A stretch of 64,000 nucleotides of DNA from a virus: the IMG/VR virus record IMGVR_UViG_3300033148_004210, positions 1 through 64,000 of that record. One strand, 5' to 3'. The translations under genes and the position numbers were made by a program. Shown piece after piece: positions 49,576 through 57,175 of the stretch. Below the pieces are notes generated by a model. The model had not been told where the DNA came from and did no database searches. It worked only from the letters and a program-made list of their open reading frames with translations. Each line of letters starts with the position of its first letter. Positions within the stretch are counted from its first letter, which is position 1.

Positions 49576-49640
49576 TATTGTTTCCTTAAATTTTCCTCCG
49601 CCCATAAGGGTTGGAGATTTTTATAATTAAAACATTTCTT
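49575..49640 (-). pseudogene. Fossil C-terminus of an HNH endonuclease
   Basis: Immediately after the stop of the gene at 49641, the same frame reads KKCFNYKNLQPLWAEENLRK plus Gln and a stop. This matches the end of the intact HNH gene at 56758 (KKCFHYTNLQPLWAKENRQK). The rest of the nuclease is gone. The fossil's TAA overlaps the ATG of the SbcD-like gene (TAATG). Confidence 0.8.
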
Positions 49641-49877
49641 TTATTTTTTGTCTGGAGTGGGAAGAGAAGCATAAGCACCTAAATCTTTAACTTCCTTTTT
49701 TTCTTTTTTAATTTTTAATTTAAGACGAATAACTTTTTCTTTGGGTAATCTAAAGACAGAATAATTTTTTTCTAACCATTGTAAGTTCCGTTGTAATTTA
49801 GCAACACGTTCATAACGCTTGCGAACACTTCTTTCAGTAAGCCATATATTTCTTTTTAATGATGGATGTTGACTCAT
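49641..49877 (-). CDS. Small basic helical protein
   Basis: The 78-residue protein is very basic, with SVRKRYERVAKLQRNLQWLE and a lysine-rich helix, and ends SLPTPDKK. Because its stop directly adjoins the HNH fossil in the same frame, its present end may result from the loss of that gene. It could bind nucleic acid by charge. No family recognised. Confidence 0.5.
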   Translation of the reverse strand: MSQHPSLKRNIWLTERSVRKRYERVAKLQRNLQWLEKNYSVFRLPKEKVIRLKLKIKKEKKEVKDLGAYASLPTPDKK

Positions 49878-49880
49878 AAT

Positions 49881-50132
49881 TTATTCTCCTTTATTTTCAA
49901 CGACAACAAACCTGCTATCCGCATCTATAAGATTGGGCTTCTTTTTTGAAAGTTTAAGTCCCGAAAGAATTACCCCTACATCGAGAACCTTCTTCCAACG
50001 TGCAAAATTACGAAATTTAGGAGCAATATAAGAGATATAACTTTTACCTGTTAAAGATTTGAAACAAACCAGGTATACATCGCCTCCGAATTTTGACCTT
50101 TGCTTACTAATTTTAATTATCTCACAAGTCAT
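49881..50132 (-). CDS. Small beta-rich protein, possible OB fold
   Basis: The 83-residue protein has a run of strands (CEIIKISKQRSKFGGDVYLV, YISYIAPKFRNFARWKKVL, RFVVVENKGE) with many basic residues, as in small OB-fold nucleic-acid binders. It lies in the recombination operon, 3 bases after one gene and 1 base before another. The function is only a guess. Confidence 0.5.
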   Translation of the reverse strand: MTCEIIKISKQRSKFGGDVYLVCFKSLTGKSYISYIAPKFRNFARWKKVLDVGVILSGLKLSKKKPNLIDADSRFVVVENKGE

Positions 50133-50133
50133 T

Positions 50134-50355
50134 TTATTTTCCTTTTTCTGGGTTTTTATCTTTTTCTTTAGGAACTATCCCTAATTCTTTTGCTTTAGTA
50201 ATAACTTCATTTACCCCTTTTAATCTTTTAGTTAATTCTTCTAGCTGTTTCTCCAAAGCTTCTTTACCTTTAATAAGCCCAGCTAAATCTATATTAACTT
50301 TTTTTTCAGTTATTACTTGAATTGTATTTGCATCTACTTTTTTGTATTTAGCCAT
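50134..50355 (-). CDS. Small coiled-coil protein
   Basis: The 73-residue protein has a short beta start (TIQVITEKKVNIDL) and a coiled coil (LIKGKEALEKQLEELTKRLK), ending in a lysine-rich tail. No family recognised. AAAGGGGAATAAAAA stands before its start codon. Confidence 0.5.
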   Translation of the reverse strand: MAKYKKVDANTIQVITEKKVNIDLAGLIKGKEALEKQLEELTKRLKGVNEVITKAKELGIVPKEKDKNPEKGK

Positions 50356-50368
50356 TTTTTATTCCCCT

Positions 50369-50548
50369 TTAAGTTTTCTTTTTAGTTTTCTTTTGCAAAC
50401 TTATTATCCCTTCTTCTATAACACAAATTGGACAAATGTTTAACTCGCAGTATAATATCGAAGCCTTCGTCCATCCCAATATGGTTTTCTCGACCTCACA
50501 ATAATCAAAAGGACGTTTACAAATTTTACAATGTATATGTTCTTCCAT
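50369..50548 (-). CDS. Small zinc-ribbon protein (59 aa)
   Basis: The frame MEEHIHCKICKRPFDYCEVE ... LYCELNICPICVIEEG has two CxxC pairs (CKIC, CPIC) plus extra cysteines, a complete zinc ribbon, and a lysine-rich end. AAAGGAGC precedes its ATG. It fills the gap between the coiled-coil gene and the phosphoesterase. Confidence 0.65.
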   Translation of the reverse strand: MEEHIHCKICKRPFDYCEVEKTILGWTKASILYCELNICPICVIEEGIISLQKKTKKKT

Positions 50549-50574
50549 TTTTTTGCTCCTTTTTTATCTTTGTT

Positions 50575-51609
50575 TTAAATATTGCCATTATACATTTTGC
50601 CATTGTAGATAAATTTTCCTTTAACAATTCTTATATTTTGAACAAAGAAATAACCATTTGGCATGTAATATACTATTGCAAATCCATGCGACCATTTGTT
50701 CGGCTTATTTCTTAAATAGTCTGGATTTTTATCACATAAGCAACCCCCATTATAACCGATAATTGCTATTTCTTTCGCAGGAGAACTTGATGACCTTGAA
50801 CCTATTCTATGTGTATGAAAAAACAATACATTGGTTTTAAACTCGTCAATATGCTTCTTAACTGCATGCACGTTTGCATATACCCCATGAGTTGTTGATA
50901 ATCTTCCGACTTTTTCGATATAATTCAAATTCTCATAAACTTTATAACCACGCTTCTCCAAATGTAATTCTGTTGTAGGATTTAACATCCCTTCCAAAAC
51001 AGGCATCTTTTCTATGAGTTGATTATACCAATCTTCATGATTACCCCAAAAATACGCTTTATCGCAATCTTTCGGCAATCTCTTATCGTATTCATCTAAA
51101 AGAGTATTACCTATAATATAATCTTTTTTGATTCTTTGTGTTTCAAGTGTTTTTCTTTTATGTTCGTTCCAGTGACTTATAGGAGACATATCCATATAAT
51201 CGCCTACAATCCTAAACCCATCAAATTTAATATCCTCCATAAGTTTATGAATAGCCCTATTTGCAGGAATATTATGGTCTGGAACATGTTGGTCTGCTAC
51301 ATATAGCCAAATTTTAAAGGTCTCATTATCTCCTTCTTTTTTAACACCTTTAGGCACTTTCCATTGACTTACAGCAAGTTTCTTCTGCTTATCTTCATCA
51401 AGAGTAGAAAGTTTATCCAATCCCAATTTATCTGTAGTTTGAATCACTTTTCTGGATTTAATTTTGTTTTTAGCTCTCAATCTTTGAGCAAATCTGGAAA
51501 CTGTTCTTTCCCCTAAGCCCAATAATTGACTGATTTCAAAATCATTCTTACCTATTTTATACAATTCTATAAACAACTTTTCGTTTATTTTAACTTGTTT
51601 CTTTTTCAT
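50575..51609 (-). CDS. Calcineurin-like metallophosphoesterase with N-terminal HTH
   Basis: In this 344-residue protein, residues about 10-50 look like an HTH (FIELYKIGKNDFEISQLLGL, GERTVSRFAQRL). The rest has the metal motifs of the calcineurin phosphoesterase superfamily: VADQHVPDHN, RIVGDYMDMS, FWGNHEDWYN, THGVYANVH and FFHTHRIG. Such phage enzymes are thought to act on nucleic acid; the HTH would bring it to DNA. It belongs to the unit driven from the promoter at 51898-51927. Confidence 0.72.
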   Translation of the reverse strand: MKKKQVKINEKLFIELYKIGKNDFEISQLLGLGERTVSRFAQRLRAKNKIKSRKVIQTTDKLGLDKLSTLDEDKQKKLAVSQWKVPKGVKKEGDNETFKIWLYVADQHVPDHNIPANRAIHKLMEDIKFDGFRIVGDYMDMSPISHWNEHKRKTLETQRIKKDYIIGNTLLDEYDKRLPKDCDKAYFWGNHEDWYNQLIEKMPVLEGMLNPTTELHLEKRGYKVYENLNYIEKVGRLSTTHGVYANVHAVKKHIDEFKTNVLFFHTHRIGSRSSSSPAKEIAIIGYNGGCLCDKNPDYLRNKPNKWSHGFAIVYYMPNGYFFVQNIRIVKGKFIYNGKMYNGNI

Positions 51610-51610
51610 T

Positions 51611-51880
51611 TTATTTTCTCCTATTTAAAGTAATATCTAAAATCCAATCTTTTTCACCATCTTTAATTCCTACTATTAATTTCGGAAGTTTATTCGATTC
51701 CAATGCTTCGTCCCAAATTTTTTGTAATATTTTTTTTGTAATAGAAAATGATTTCTTTTCAGTATATTTACATTCAATAAGATAATCGTCTGTTTTTAAA
51801 TCTCCTTTGTCAAAAAATAAAGCCCCACTATTTATTGTTTTTTGAACTTTTTCTTCGAACTTTCGCCCTATGTTTTTCAT
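51611..51880 (-). CDS. Small PD-(D/E)XK nuclease, Holliday-junction-resolvase-like
   Basis: The 89-residue protein has GRKFEEKVQ (Glu), LKTDDYLIECKYTEKKSFSI (D...ECK) and a helix with KIWDEALESNK, the minimal core of archaeal Hjc-like and phage nucleases of the PD-(D/E)XK superfamily. GAGGTAGATA precedes its ATG. It is the first gene after a strong promoter. A junction or flap nuclease role is likely. Confidence 0.65.
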   Translation of the reverse strand: MKNIGRKFEEKVQKTINSGALFFDKGDLKTDDYLIECKYTEKKSFSITKKILQKIWDEALESNKLPKLIVGIKDGEKDWILDITLNRRK

Positions 51881-51897
51881 TATCTACCTCTACATAT

Positions 51898-51927
51898 AGT
51901 ATATCATATCAACCCTAACACTGTCAA
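51898..51927 (-). promoter_or_regulatory. Sigma70-type promoter for the recombination operon
   Basis: Read on the minus strand, TTGACA (51927-51922) and TATACT (51903-51898) are separated by 18 bases, a consensus -35 and a 5/6 -10. Transcription would begin close to the ATG at 51880. This is the clearest promoter I see in the window. It suggests use of the host RNA polymerase for these genes. Confidence 0.78.
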
Positions 51928-51968
51928 GACTATAGGACTAACTTTTGGAACTCTTAACTATAAGGTAA

Positions 51969-52003
51969 GCTGGGAGGAAAAAATATATATAAATCCCCCC
52001 AGC
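51969..52003. terminator. Hairpin between two minus-strand units
   Basis: GCTGGG (51969-51974) pairs with CCCAGC (51998-52003), with further G-C pairs inside, around a long A/T loop. It lies just past the stop codon of the gene ending at 52012 and upstream of the promoter. It could terminate the replication transcript, although no T-run follows. Confidence 0.5.
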
Positions 52004-52011
52004 AAAATTCC

Positions 52012-52233
52012 TTATTTCTTTACACCTTCGCTAGGGCTTCTATCTGTTCTCTCGTTTCGTATCTTAACTCCACTTGCCTCAGCGATTTTAACTTGGTTAG
52101 TTCTAATATCAAGCAATAGCTTTAAAATTAGACTACCAATCTTTGCAACATCAGATACAGTAGCTTTTCCTTCCTTAATCCTAGCTTCAATATCAACTAA
52201 ATCTTCTCTTGCATGTTTAGCTCTTAATGGCAT
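52012..52233 (-). CDS. Small helical protein
   Basis: The ATG at 52233 follows GGGAGGTAATGAT; an in-frame ATG at 52269 lies in the upstream gene. The 73-residue protein is helical (HAREDLVDIEARIKEGKATV, SLILKLLLDIRTNQVKIAEA) with a polar end. It is the last gene of the polymerase unit. Function unknown. Confidence 0.6.
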   Translation of the reverse strand: MPLRAKHAREDLVDIEARIKEGKATVSDVAKIGSLILKLLLDIRTNQVKIAEASGVKIRNERTDRSPSEGVKK

Positions 52234-52249
52234 ATCATTACCTCCCTTC

Positions 52250-52450
52250 TTAGTCGTTAAATTTCCCAAATTCCATTCCTGATGGCTTTTTGGGTTGTTC
52301 TTTTACTTTATAATATTTTTTTATACAATATTTAATATAAACTTCTTTTATTATTGCCAATAAAATTTGAAATAAACTCCACGCAATAATAGCACCAGTA
52401 GCAAATAAAAACCCTATTGATACAAATGACAGTGCATTAAGTAGTCCCAT
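52250..52450 (-). CDS. Small membrane protein
   Basis: The 66-residue protein has one long hydrophobic region (LNALSFVSIGFLFATGAIIA, then WSLFQILLAII) and a basic tail. Its start lies one base after the polymerase stop codon. No family recognised. Confidence 0.55.
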   Translation of the reverse strand: MGLLNALSFVSIGFLFATGAIIAWSLFQILLAIIKEVYIKYCIKKYYKVKEQPKKPSGMEFGKFND

Positions 52451-55400
52451 TTATTCCTCCTTTAAATCTTTTATTTTAGGGTAAGGTTGTTCAGGAAATT
52501 TTTTATACCAATCTCTTTTTTCTTTTTTATTACCTAGACACATTAAATAAACATGTTTTTTCAAAGCGGATTTTATCTCTAATCTATCTCCGTAAATTTG
52601 TTCTAAATTTTTCTTAGATGTGCTTCCATGTTTAGCATTTAAATTTCTTGTATGCACTTCTTTCCCATCAATAAAAATTCTTCTTTCTGGTAATAATCTC
52701 CTTTGAACACCAACATATCTCCAATTAGTTGCTTGATAAATATAACCAATATGTCCATGATTCGGGTCAGCATAAGAAATTAAATATTTAAATTCTGGTC
52801 TATTTTGTCTAATATATTTGAAAGATTGACCTATACAATAACTTTCTATATTTTTAGGTAATCCGTCTTTACTAAATAATCTGATTAATTCTACACAATT
52901 TTCTCTATCTATCTGTAACCATTCAGTAACTCTTCTTCCTATAGGGCATCCATAGACAACAGCAGTAACTAATTCTTTATTATAATAGAATCCTAAAGCC
53001 AGTTTAACAGATGAAGCAATGGTGTGGGAATAATGATTTTTTATTATGTATTTTTTAGCTTCTCGAAAATCTATTTTTTTTATTTCTAAATCTTTTAATT
53101 CAAAATCCAATTCTTTTATTTGTTTTTTCTCTTTTTGAATTCTTTGATATTCTTGATTTACAATGTCTATATTTGGAGCGAGGTTAGAGACTTGCACTCT
53201 ACTCTCCGAACTGGAAGTTCGGCATGTCTTTTTCGACACTTCCCTCGCAAACTGTTTTTCGTTTTTAAGTTTATTAATATATTCTGCCACTTCGTCTTTA
53301 GTTTCTATTCCTATAATTTCCTTAATATTCCACCCCATTGCCTCAAATATAGTTTGGAGTTTCATTAAAATATTACGATTCTTCATAGTTTCCCAATCTA
53401 CTTTGTTTTTATCCACATGTCCGTATGTTTCTTCATCAAATGCCATCACATTTTTTAATTTGCCTTTAGTTGTAATAGAATGTGTAGTTACTTTCCCTTT
53501 GGTAATTAAATGTTCGATTAATTCTTCTTGTTTAATTTTATCCATATTTTTTACTAAAACTTTTTGTCCAAAATGTAATTCCCATTCTTTCTTTAATTTA
53601 GAAGAAGTTAATTTACCTCCATCATACCAAAGAATATTCTTTTTATTCTGCTCATATTCATCTGAATTTACATAAATATAATAAAATAATTCTCCTACTT
53701 TTTTCTTAAAAGAAGGAACTAATTCTTGAGCATATTTTGAAGCCCGAACAAAGATTGGCATGTTTTTATATTCATCTATAGGTTTGCCAATTTTACAGGG
53801 AAAAGCGATATTTTGCAGTGGTTGATTTCTTATTTCTTTAATTTGATTTTTAATCCATACAAAAATAGATTCTTTGGATTCTTTATCGAGTATTTTATCT
53901 ATAAGAGTTCGTTGGAATTTTTTCATAAATACAGTGCTATCTTTTCTTTTTGCTTCTACTCCTTTAACTTCTTCTTCTAATCCTTTGTCTGTTCGAACAT
54001 AACCAAGATACCTACACTTTGTTAATATCAAAATTTTCTCATAATATCCTTTATATTCGAATTCGTTGACAATATTTTCTTTACCATATTTATCCTTAGC
54101 CCATTTTTTTACTAAACTATTCAAAAGATTGGAAATATCATCAGTATTGTTGTTTATCATAACCCCATCGGTGTCCACATATATAACTTCGTAACCCTTT
54201 GATTTTAAAGCAGTTATGACATAATGTAAAAGGTCTCGAACTAAAAAAGTAGTCGCAGATGCAACTTGTTTATTATAAAGTCTAAAAAATCTATTCCCAA
54301 ATACTCCATATGCACTATTCACAACTGTTTTAACTGCATCATATCTTTTTTTTATATCTTTATAATGTCCACTATTTATTGGACATTTTGATAAAGCGGA
54401 CTTAATTTGATTTTTCAAAGTTATCAACTTCTTGACAACTGTTGGAAGTAACGCATTTGAATTTTGTGCGAAATGGCTATTTTCTATAGGAAGTATGTCA
54501 AAACCATCTGCTATCAATCCTTGTTTATCAGATTTTCTTATATTAGCAGGGTCTAAACAAAAATCTATAATCATTGAGGGGTAGCAAGAACTAAGGTCAT
54601 AGATTCCAGTTCCTTCAGTAAACGCTCCAGTTTTAAACGCTTCTCTAAATGCTCCAGCAAAATCTTCTTTTTCTGATAATGTTCCTCTCATTTCGTCAGG
54701 TTTCATTGGTAAAGCTACTTTTTGATTTTTAGCTTCTTGTAATAAAAGCATATCCAATACTCTACTATTCCACAAAAGGTCTTCCCATTCTATTTTCGAC
54801 ATTCTTCTAATTTCATCAAAATAAGAAATAATTTTATGTTTCTTTTCTAACTCAACTAATATCTTAACATCGTCTATATTTCTTTCTTTTGTTTCAGGAG
54901 AAAGTTTAGAAAAATCTAACTTCATATGCTTCTTGCCACGACCTAAATGTTTTTTAGCAATATAATCTAGAGAATAGGCTTGCTCTCTATTTAAAGTTAC
55001 CTTTTTAAACCAAGAAAGATAATCTATAATACTTATACCAGCAGGGTAATAAATTTCTCCGTCTCCATAACGAGTTTGTCCAATAGGACTAATTGATTCG
55101 GCAAAATCTGGATAACGATTACATAAATACGGAAAATCGAATCTTGTAAAATTCCAACCCAATAATATATCAAATTTCTCTTGTTTAAGATACTCTATAA
55201 AAGAATCTATCATTTTGTATTCTGTTTCATAATCTTCGAGATAAAATGTTTTAATTTTCTCACTAAAAGAATTCGAAACACTAATACAACTAACAGGTTT
55301 ATTTGCTTTTTTTACATCAGGCAATTCATCCGATAATATTTCTATATCTATAAAGGAATATTTAATAGGACATTTATCTAATTTATCAATAGCATCAATC

Positions 55401-55651
55401 ATATATCTTTGACAAAATCTTATATCTCCTTCATACGATTTATCACTTCTTTGTTTACGAATGTCGGAAGGCTTGCATATAAATATTTTTCTTAAAGGAG
55501 TTCCATCGAATCCTTTAAATTTACCGTTAATATCGTGTTCGTATAGATAATGAAAGAAATTATTAACTTTTTTAATTTCCTGTTGTCCTTCTTTATTACG
55601 AAGGAAAAGATATATTTCACGATATTTATTATAAATATTAACTAACTTCAT
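52451..55651 (-). CDS. Family B DNA polymerase fused to a Mom-like GNAT domain
   Basis: In this 1066-residue protein, residues about 1-800 are a family B polymerase. The exonuclease has FIDIEIL, GWNFTRFDFPY and NIDDVKILVELE; the polymerase has GIYDLSSCYPSMI (motif A), KTVVNSAYGVFGN (motif B) and IYVDTDGVM (motif C). Residues about 855-1050 resemble the Mom family of DNA-modifying GNAT proteins: IKNHYSHTI, EWLQIDRENCVELIRLF, ISYADPNHGHIGYIYQATNW. Mu Mom modifies adenine. Between them (802-826) the reading frame passes through a tRNA-like sequence. A Mom-type domain on the replicative polymerase is unexpected. Confidence 0.82.
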   Translation of the reverse strand: MKLVNIYNKYREIYLFLRNKEGQQEIKKVNNFFHYLYEHDINGKFKGFDGTPLRKIFICKPSDIRKQRSDKSYEGDIRFCQRYMIDAIDKLDKCPIKYSFIDIEILSDELPDVKKANKPVSCISVSNSFSEKIKTFYLEDYETEYKMIDSFIEYLKQEKFDILLGWNFTRFDFPYLCNRYPDFAESISPIGQTRYGDGEIYYPAGISIIDYLSWFKKVTLNREQAYSLDYIAKKHLGRGKKHMKLDFSKLSPETKERNIDDVKILVELEKKHKIISYFDEIRRMSKIEWEDLLWNSRVLDMLLLQEAKNQKVALPMKPDEMRGTLSEKEDFAGAFREAFKTGAFTEGTGIYDLSSCYPSMIIDFCLDPANIRKSDKQGLIADGFDILPIENSHFAQNSNALLPTVVKKLITLKNQIKSALSKCPINSGHYKDIKKRYDAVKTVVNSAYGVFGNRFFRLYNKQVASATTFLVRDLLHYVITALKSKGYEVIYVDTDGVMINNNTDDISNLLNSLVKKWAKDKYGKENIVNEFEYKGYYEKILILTKCRYLGYVRTDKGLEEEVKGVEAKRKDSTVFMKKFQRTLIDKILDKESKESIFVWIKNQIKEIRNQPLQNIAFPCKIGKPIDEYKNMPIFVRASKYAQELVPSFKKKVGELFYYIYVNSDEYEQNKKNILWYDGGKLTSSKLKKEWELHFGQKVLVKNMDKIKQEELIEHLITKGKVTTHSITTKGKLKNVMAFDEETYGHVDKNKVDWETMKNRNILMKLQTIFEAMGWNIKEIIGIETKDEVAEYINKLKNEKQFAREVSKKTCRTSSSESRVQVSNLAPNIDIVNQEYQRIQKEKKQIKELDFELKDLEIKKIDFREAKKYIIKNHYSHTIASSVKLALGFYYNKELVTAVVYGCPIGRRVTEWLQIDRENCVELIRLFSKDGLPKNIESYCIGQSFKYIRQNRPEFKYLISYADPNHGHIGYIYQATNWRYVGVQRRLLPERRIFIDGKEVHTRNLNAKHGSTSKKNLEQIYGDRLEIKSALKKHVYLMCLGNKKEKRDWYKKFPEQPYPKIKDLKEE
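53174..53248 (-). tRNA. tRNA-Gly(UCC)-like cloverleaf inside the polymerase ORF (degenerate)
   Basis: On the minus strand, GCGAGGG (53248-53242) pairs over 6 bp with ACCTCGC near 53184-53178, followed by T and CCA (53177-53174). Inside are a D-like stem GTGT/ACAT, a perfect anticodon arm CCGAA-CTTCCAG-TTCGG (U33, anticodon TCC, A37), a 4-base variable region and a perfect T stem TAGAG/CTCTA with loop TGCAAGT. U73 and CCA are usual for tRNA-Gly. The D loop lacks GG and T55 is G. Local GC is high. It could be a relic, a mimic or a minimal tRNA. Confidence 0.55.
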
Positions 55652-55937
55652 TATGTAATTCCTTCCAAATTTTAACTATAACATCTCCATGACAAGCTTT
55701 CGGTTTACAATAGCATCCAAGTATTATATTTTTTGGCATATCGTCCAATAATTTTCTCCATACACTATAAGGTTCTAAAATGCCAGGTTCAGATATTTTT
55801 TTCCTTAACCAATTCTCATATTTTGCAATTACTTCTTCTCTTGTTCCATCTTTTCCTATTACAAAAGGATTTCCAAAAGGACTACCTCTTCCTATATAAA
55901 AGTCATATTTTTCTTTTCTTAAATTAACGACTCTCAT
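55638..55937 (-). CDS. DUF4326 family protein
   Basis: The 99-residue protein matches DUF4326: VVNLRKEKYDFYIGRGSPFG, NPFVIGKDGTREEVIAKYE, and IILGCYCKPKACHGDVIVK. The conserved Cys and His suggest a metal site. The family is common in phages and has no proven function. It overlaps the polymerase start by 14 bases, so the two are probably co-translated. Confidence 0.78.
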   Translation of the reverse strand: MRVVNLRKEKYDFYIGRGSPFGNPFVIGKDGTREEVIAKYENWLRKKISEPGILEPYSVWRKLLDDMPKNIILGCYCKPKACHGDVIVKIWKELHNEVS

Positions 55938-56167
55938 TTCTCTAACTCCTGACCAAAAATTAAACGCATAGTTCTATCAACATTACCGATACCAACATAT
56001 TCATTATCACCCATAAAAAACTCAATCCCTTTTATACCTATTTTTTTTGTTATCTTTTTTTCTAATCCATATACAGCAGTCCTATATAAATCGTCCATTG
56101 CTTTTAAACTTTCCCAATAAGGTTTTAATTTTTTTATTAATGCTTTTGTAACTTTTATATTTTTCAT
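55934..56167 (-). CDS. Hypothetical 77-residue protein
   Basis: Helical N-terminal half (VTKALIKKLKPYWESLKAMD) and a beta part (GIKGIEFFMGDNEYVGIGNV). It overlaps the DUF4326 gene by 4 bases. No family recognised. Confidence 0.5.
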   Translation of the reverse strand: MKNIKVTKALIKKLKPYWESLKAMDDLYRTAVYGLEKKITKKIGIKGIEFFMGDNEYVGIGNVDRTMRLIFGQELEK

Positions 56168-56177
56168 ATTATAACTC

Positions 56178-56369
56178 TCATTTTAATAAATATATCTCTC
56201 TTTTATAGTTGTTTATTCTAAGCAAATAGGGTTTTTGGAATTCATCACTTTGCCATAAATGTAAATTTAATTCTTCATGCCAAATTTTATCTTTTAATTC
56301 TTCGATTTTAATCTTAATTTTTAATTTTTCTATTTTGTTTTTGAGTTTAGCTATTTTTAAATTTATCAT
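56178..56369 (-). CDS. Small coiled-coil protein
   Basis: The 63-residue protein is one heptad-rich helix (LKIAKLKNKIEKLKIKIKIE) followed by LNLHLWQSDEF and a basic end. It overlaps the cupin gene by 4 bases. Function unknown. Confidence 0.5.
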   Translation of the reverse strand: MINLKIAKLKNKIEKLKIKIKIEELKDKIWHEELNLHLWQSDEFQKPYLLRINNYKREIYLLK

Positions 56370-56761
56370 AAATCTAACAACCCTTTCTTCCTCATTTTAT
56401 CTTCTGTCATTTCTTTACCCTTAACTACACGACCACCTTGTTTCTTTCTTTTAATATCTTTAGGTTGAATAAAACCACTATCTACATATGCCAATTCAAT
56501 CATCACCGAATCTTCTACAGCAATAAATCTATGGCGTAAAGGAGGTTTTACTTCGAAGCTTTGATTTTTAGTCAATGTCTTCTGACCAAATTCAGTTTCA
56601 ATTCTGACCTTGCCTTCAATGACAACGAACTTATTTATTTTAGTAAGATGAGAATGAGTTGAGCAAAAGGTGTCTTTTTTAACGTAAAGGAGGTCTATCT
56701 CAGTTTGGTCAGTTAATAATATTCGCCGACGTTCGCCCCAAATTTTAAAAATGGAACTCAT
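56366..56761 (-). CDS. Cupin-fold protein
   Basis: The 131-residue protein has the small cupin pattern: STHSHLTKINKFVVIEGKVR (metal-binding His and Glu), then LTKNQSFEVKPPLRHRFIAV. This resembles the mannose-6-phosphate isomerase/sugar-epimerase cupins. It might be a sugar-nucleotide enzyme related to the glycan operon, perhaps acting like the cupin part missing from the reductase at 32342. That link is speculative. It is preceded by an endonuclease gene. Confidence 0.68.
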   Translation of the reverse strand: MSSIFKIWGERRRILLTDQTEIDLLYVKKDTFCSTHSHLTKINKFVVIEGKVRIETEFGQKTLTKNQSFEVKPPLRHRFIAVEDSVMIELAYVDSGFIQPKDIKRKKQGGRVVKGKEMTEDKMRKKGLLDL

Positions 56762-57171
56762 AATTTTACTCCTTTTTGTCTATTTTCTTTTGCCCATAAG
56801 GGCTGTAAATTAGTATAATGAAAGCATTTCTTTTGTTCTTCAGGTTTACTTAAATCAAAACTACAACAAGGTTTTATATGGTCTACACACCATTTTCTTT
56901 TCCCTTTTCCATAATTTTTCCAAGTCATACCTTTTTTGAATTGATTTTGTAAATATTCTTTTCGTTGTTTTTTTATCTTCGCTTTATTTTTACATTGGTA
57001 TTTTTTGCTGTATTTTAAACTTTTTTCTTTGTTATCATTATACCATTTTGCATCATACTCTTTTCTACAATGTCTACAATAATTACTATATCCATCCTTT
57101 CTTATTTTATTTTTGTAAAATTTATTTATACTTTTTATTCTATAACATCTACTACAAATCTTAGTTTTCAT
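56758..57171 (-). CDS. HNH endonuclease, second type
   Basis: The 137-residue protein starts with a zinc ribbon (CSRCYRIKSINKFY, YCRHCRKEY) and a basic linker. It ends in an HNH domain with KWCVDHIKPCCSFDLSKPEE and HYTNLQPLWAKENRQKG. Its nuclease belongs to a different HNH subgroup from the other endonucleases in the window. The fossil at 49575 comes from the same subgroup. It lacks the HTH module. Confidence 0.82.
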   Translation of the reverse strand: MKTKICSRCYRIKSINKFYKNKIRKDGYSNYCRHCRKEYDAKWYNDNKEKSLKYSKKYQCKNKAKIKKQRKEYLQNQFKKGMTWKNYGKGKRKWCVDHIKPCCSFDLSKPEEQKKCFHYTNLQPLWAKENRQKGVKL

Positions 57172-57175
57172 AGTT

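Noticed and set aside
53178-53249. A plus-strand tRNA-Ser(GGA)-like fold antisense to the polymerase gene.
   Set aside because: The acceptor and anticodon arms also fold on this strand, but there is no T arm and no CCA. The minus strand gives a better cloverleaf with U73 and CCA, so I report only that one.
53163-53675. Plus-strand open frame of 170 codons within the polymerase gene.
   Set aside because: Antisense shadow of a well-supported coding region, with no ribosome site and no recognisable protein features.
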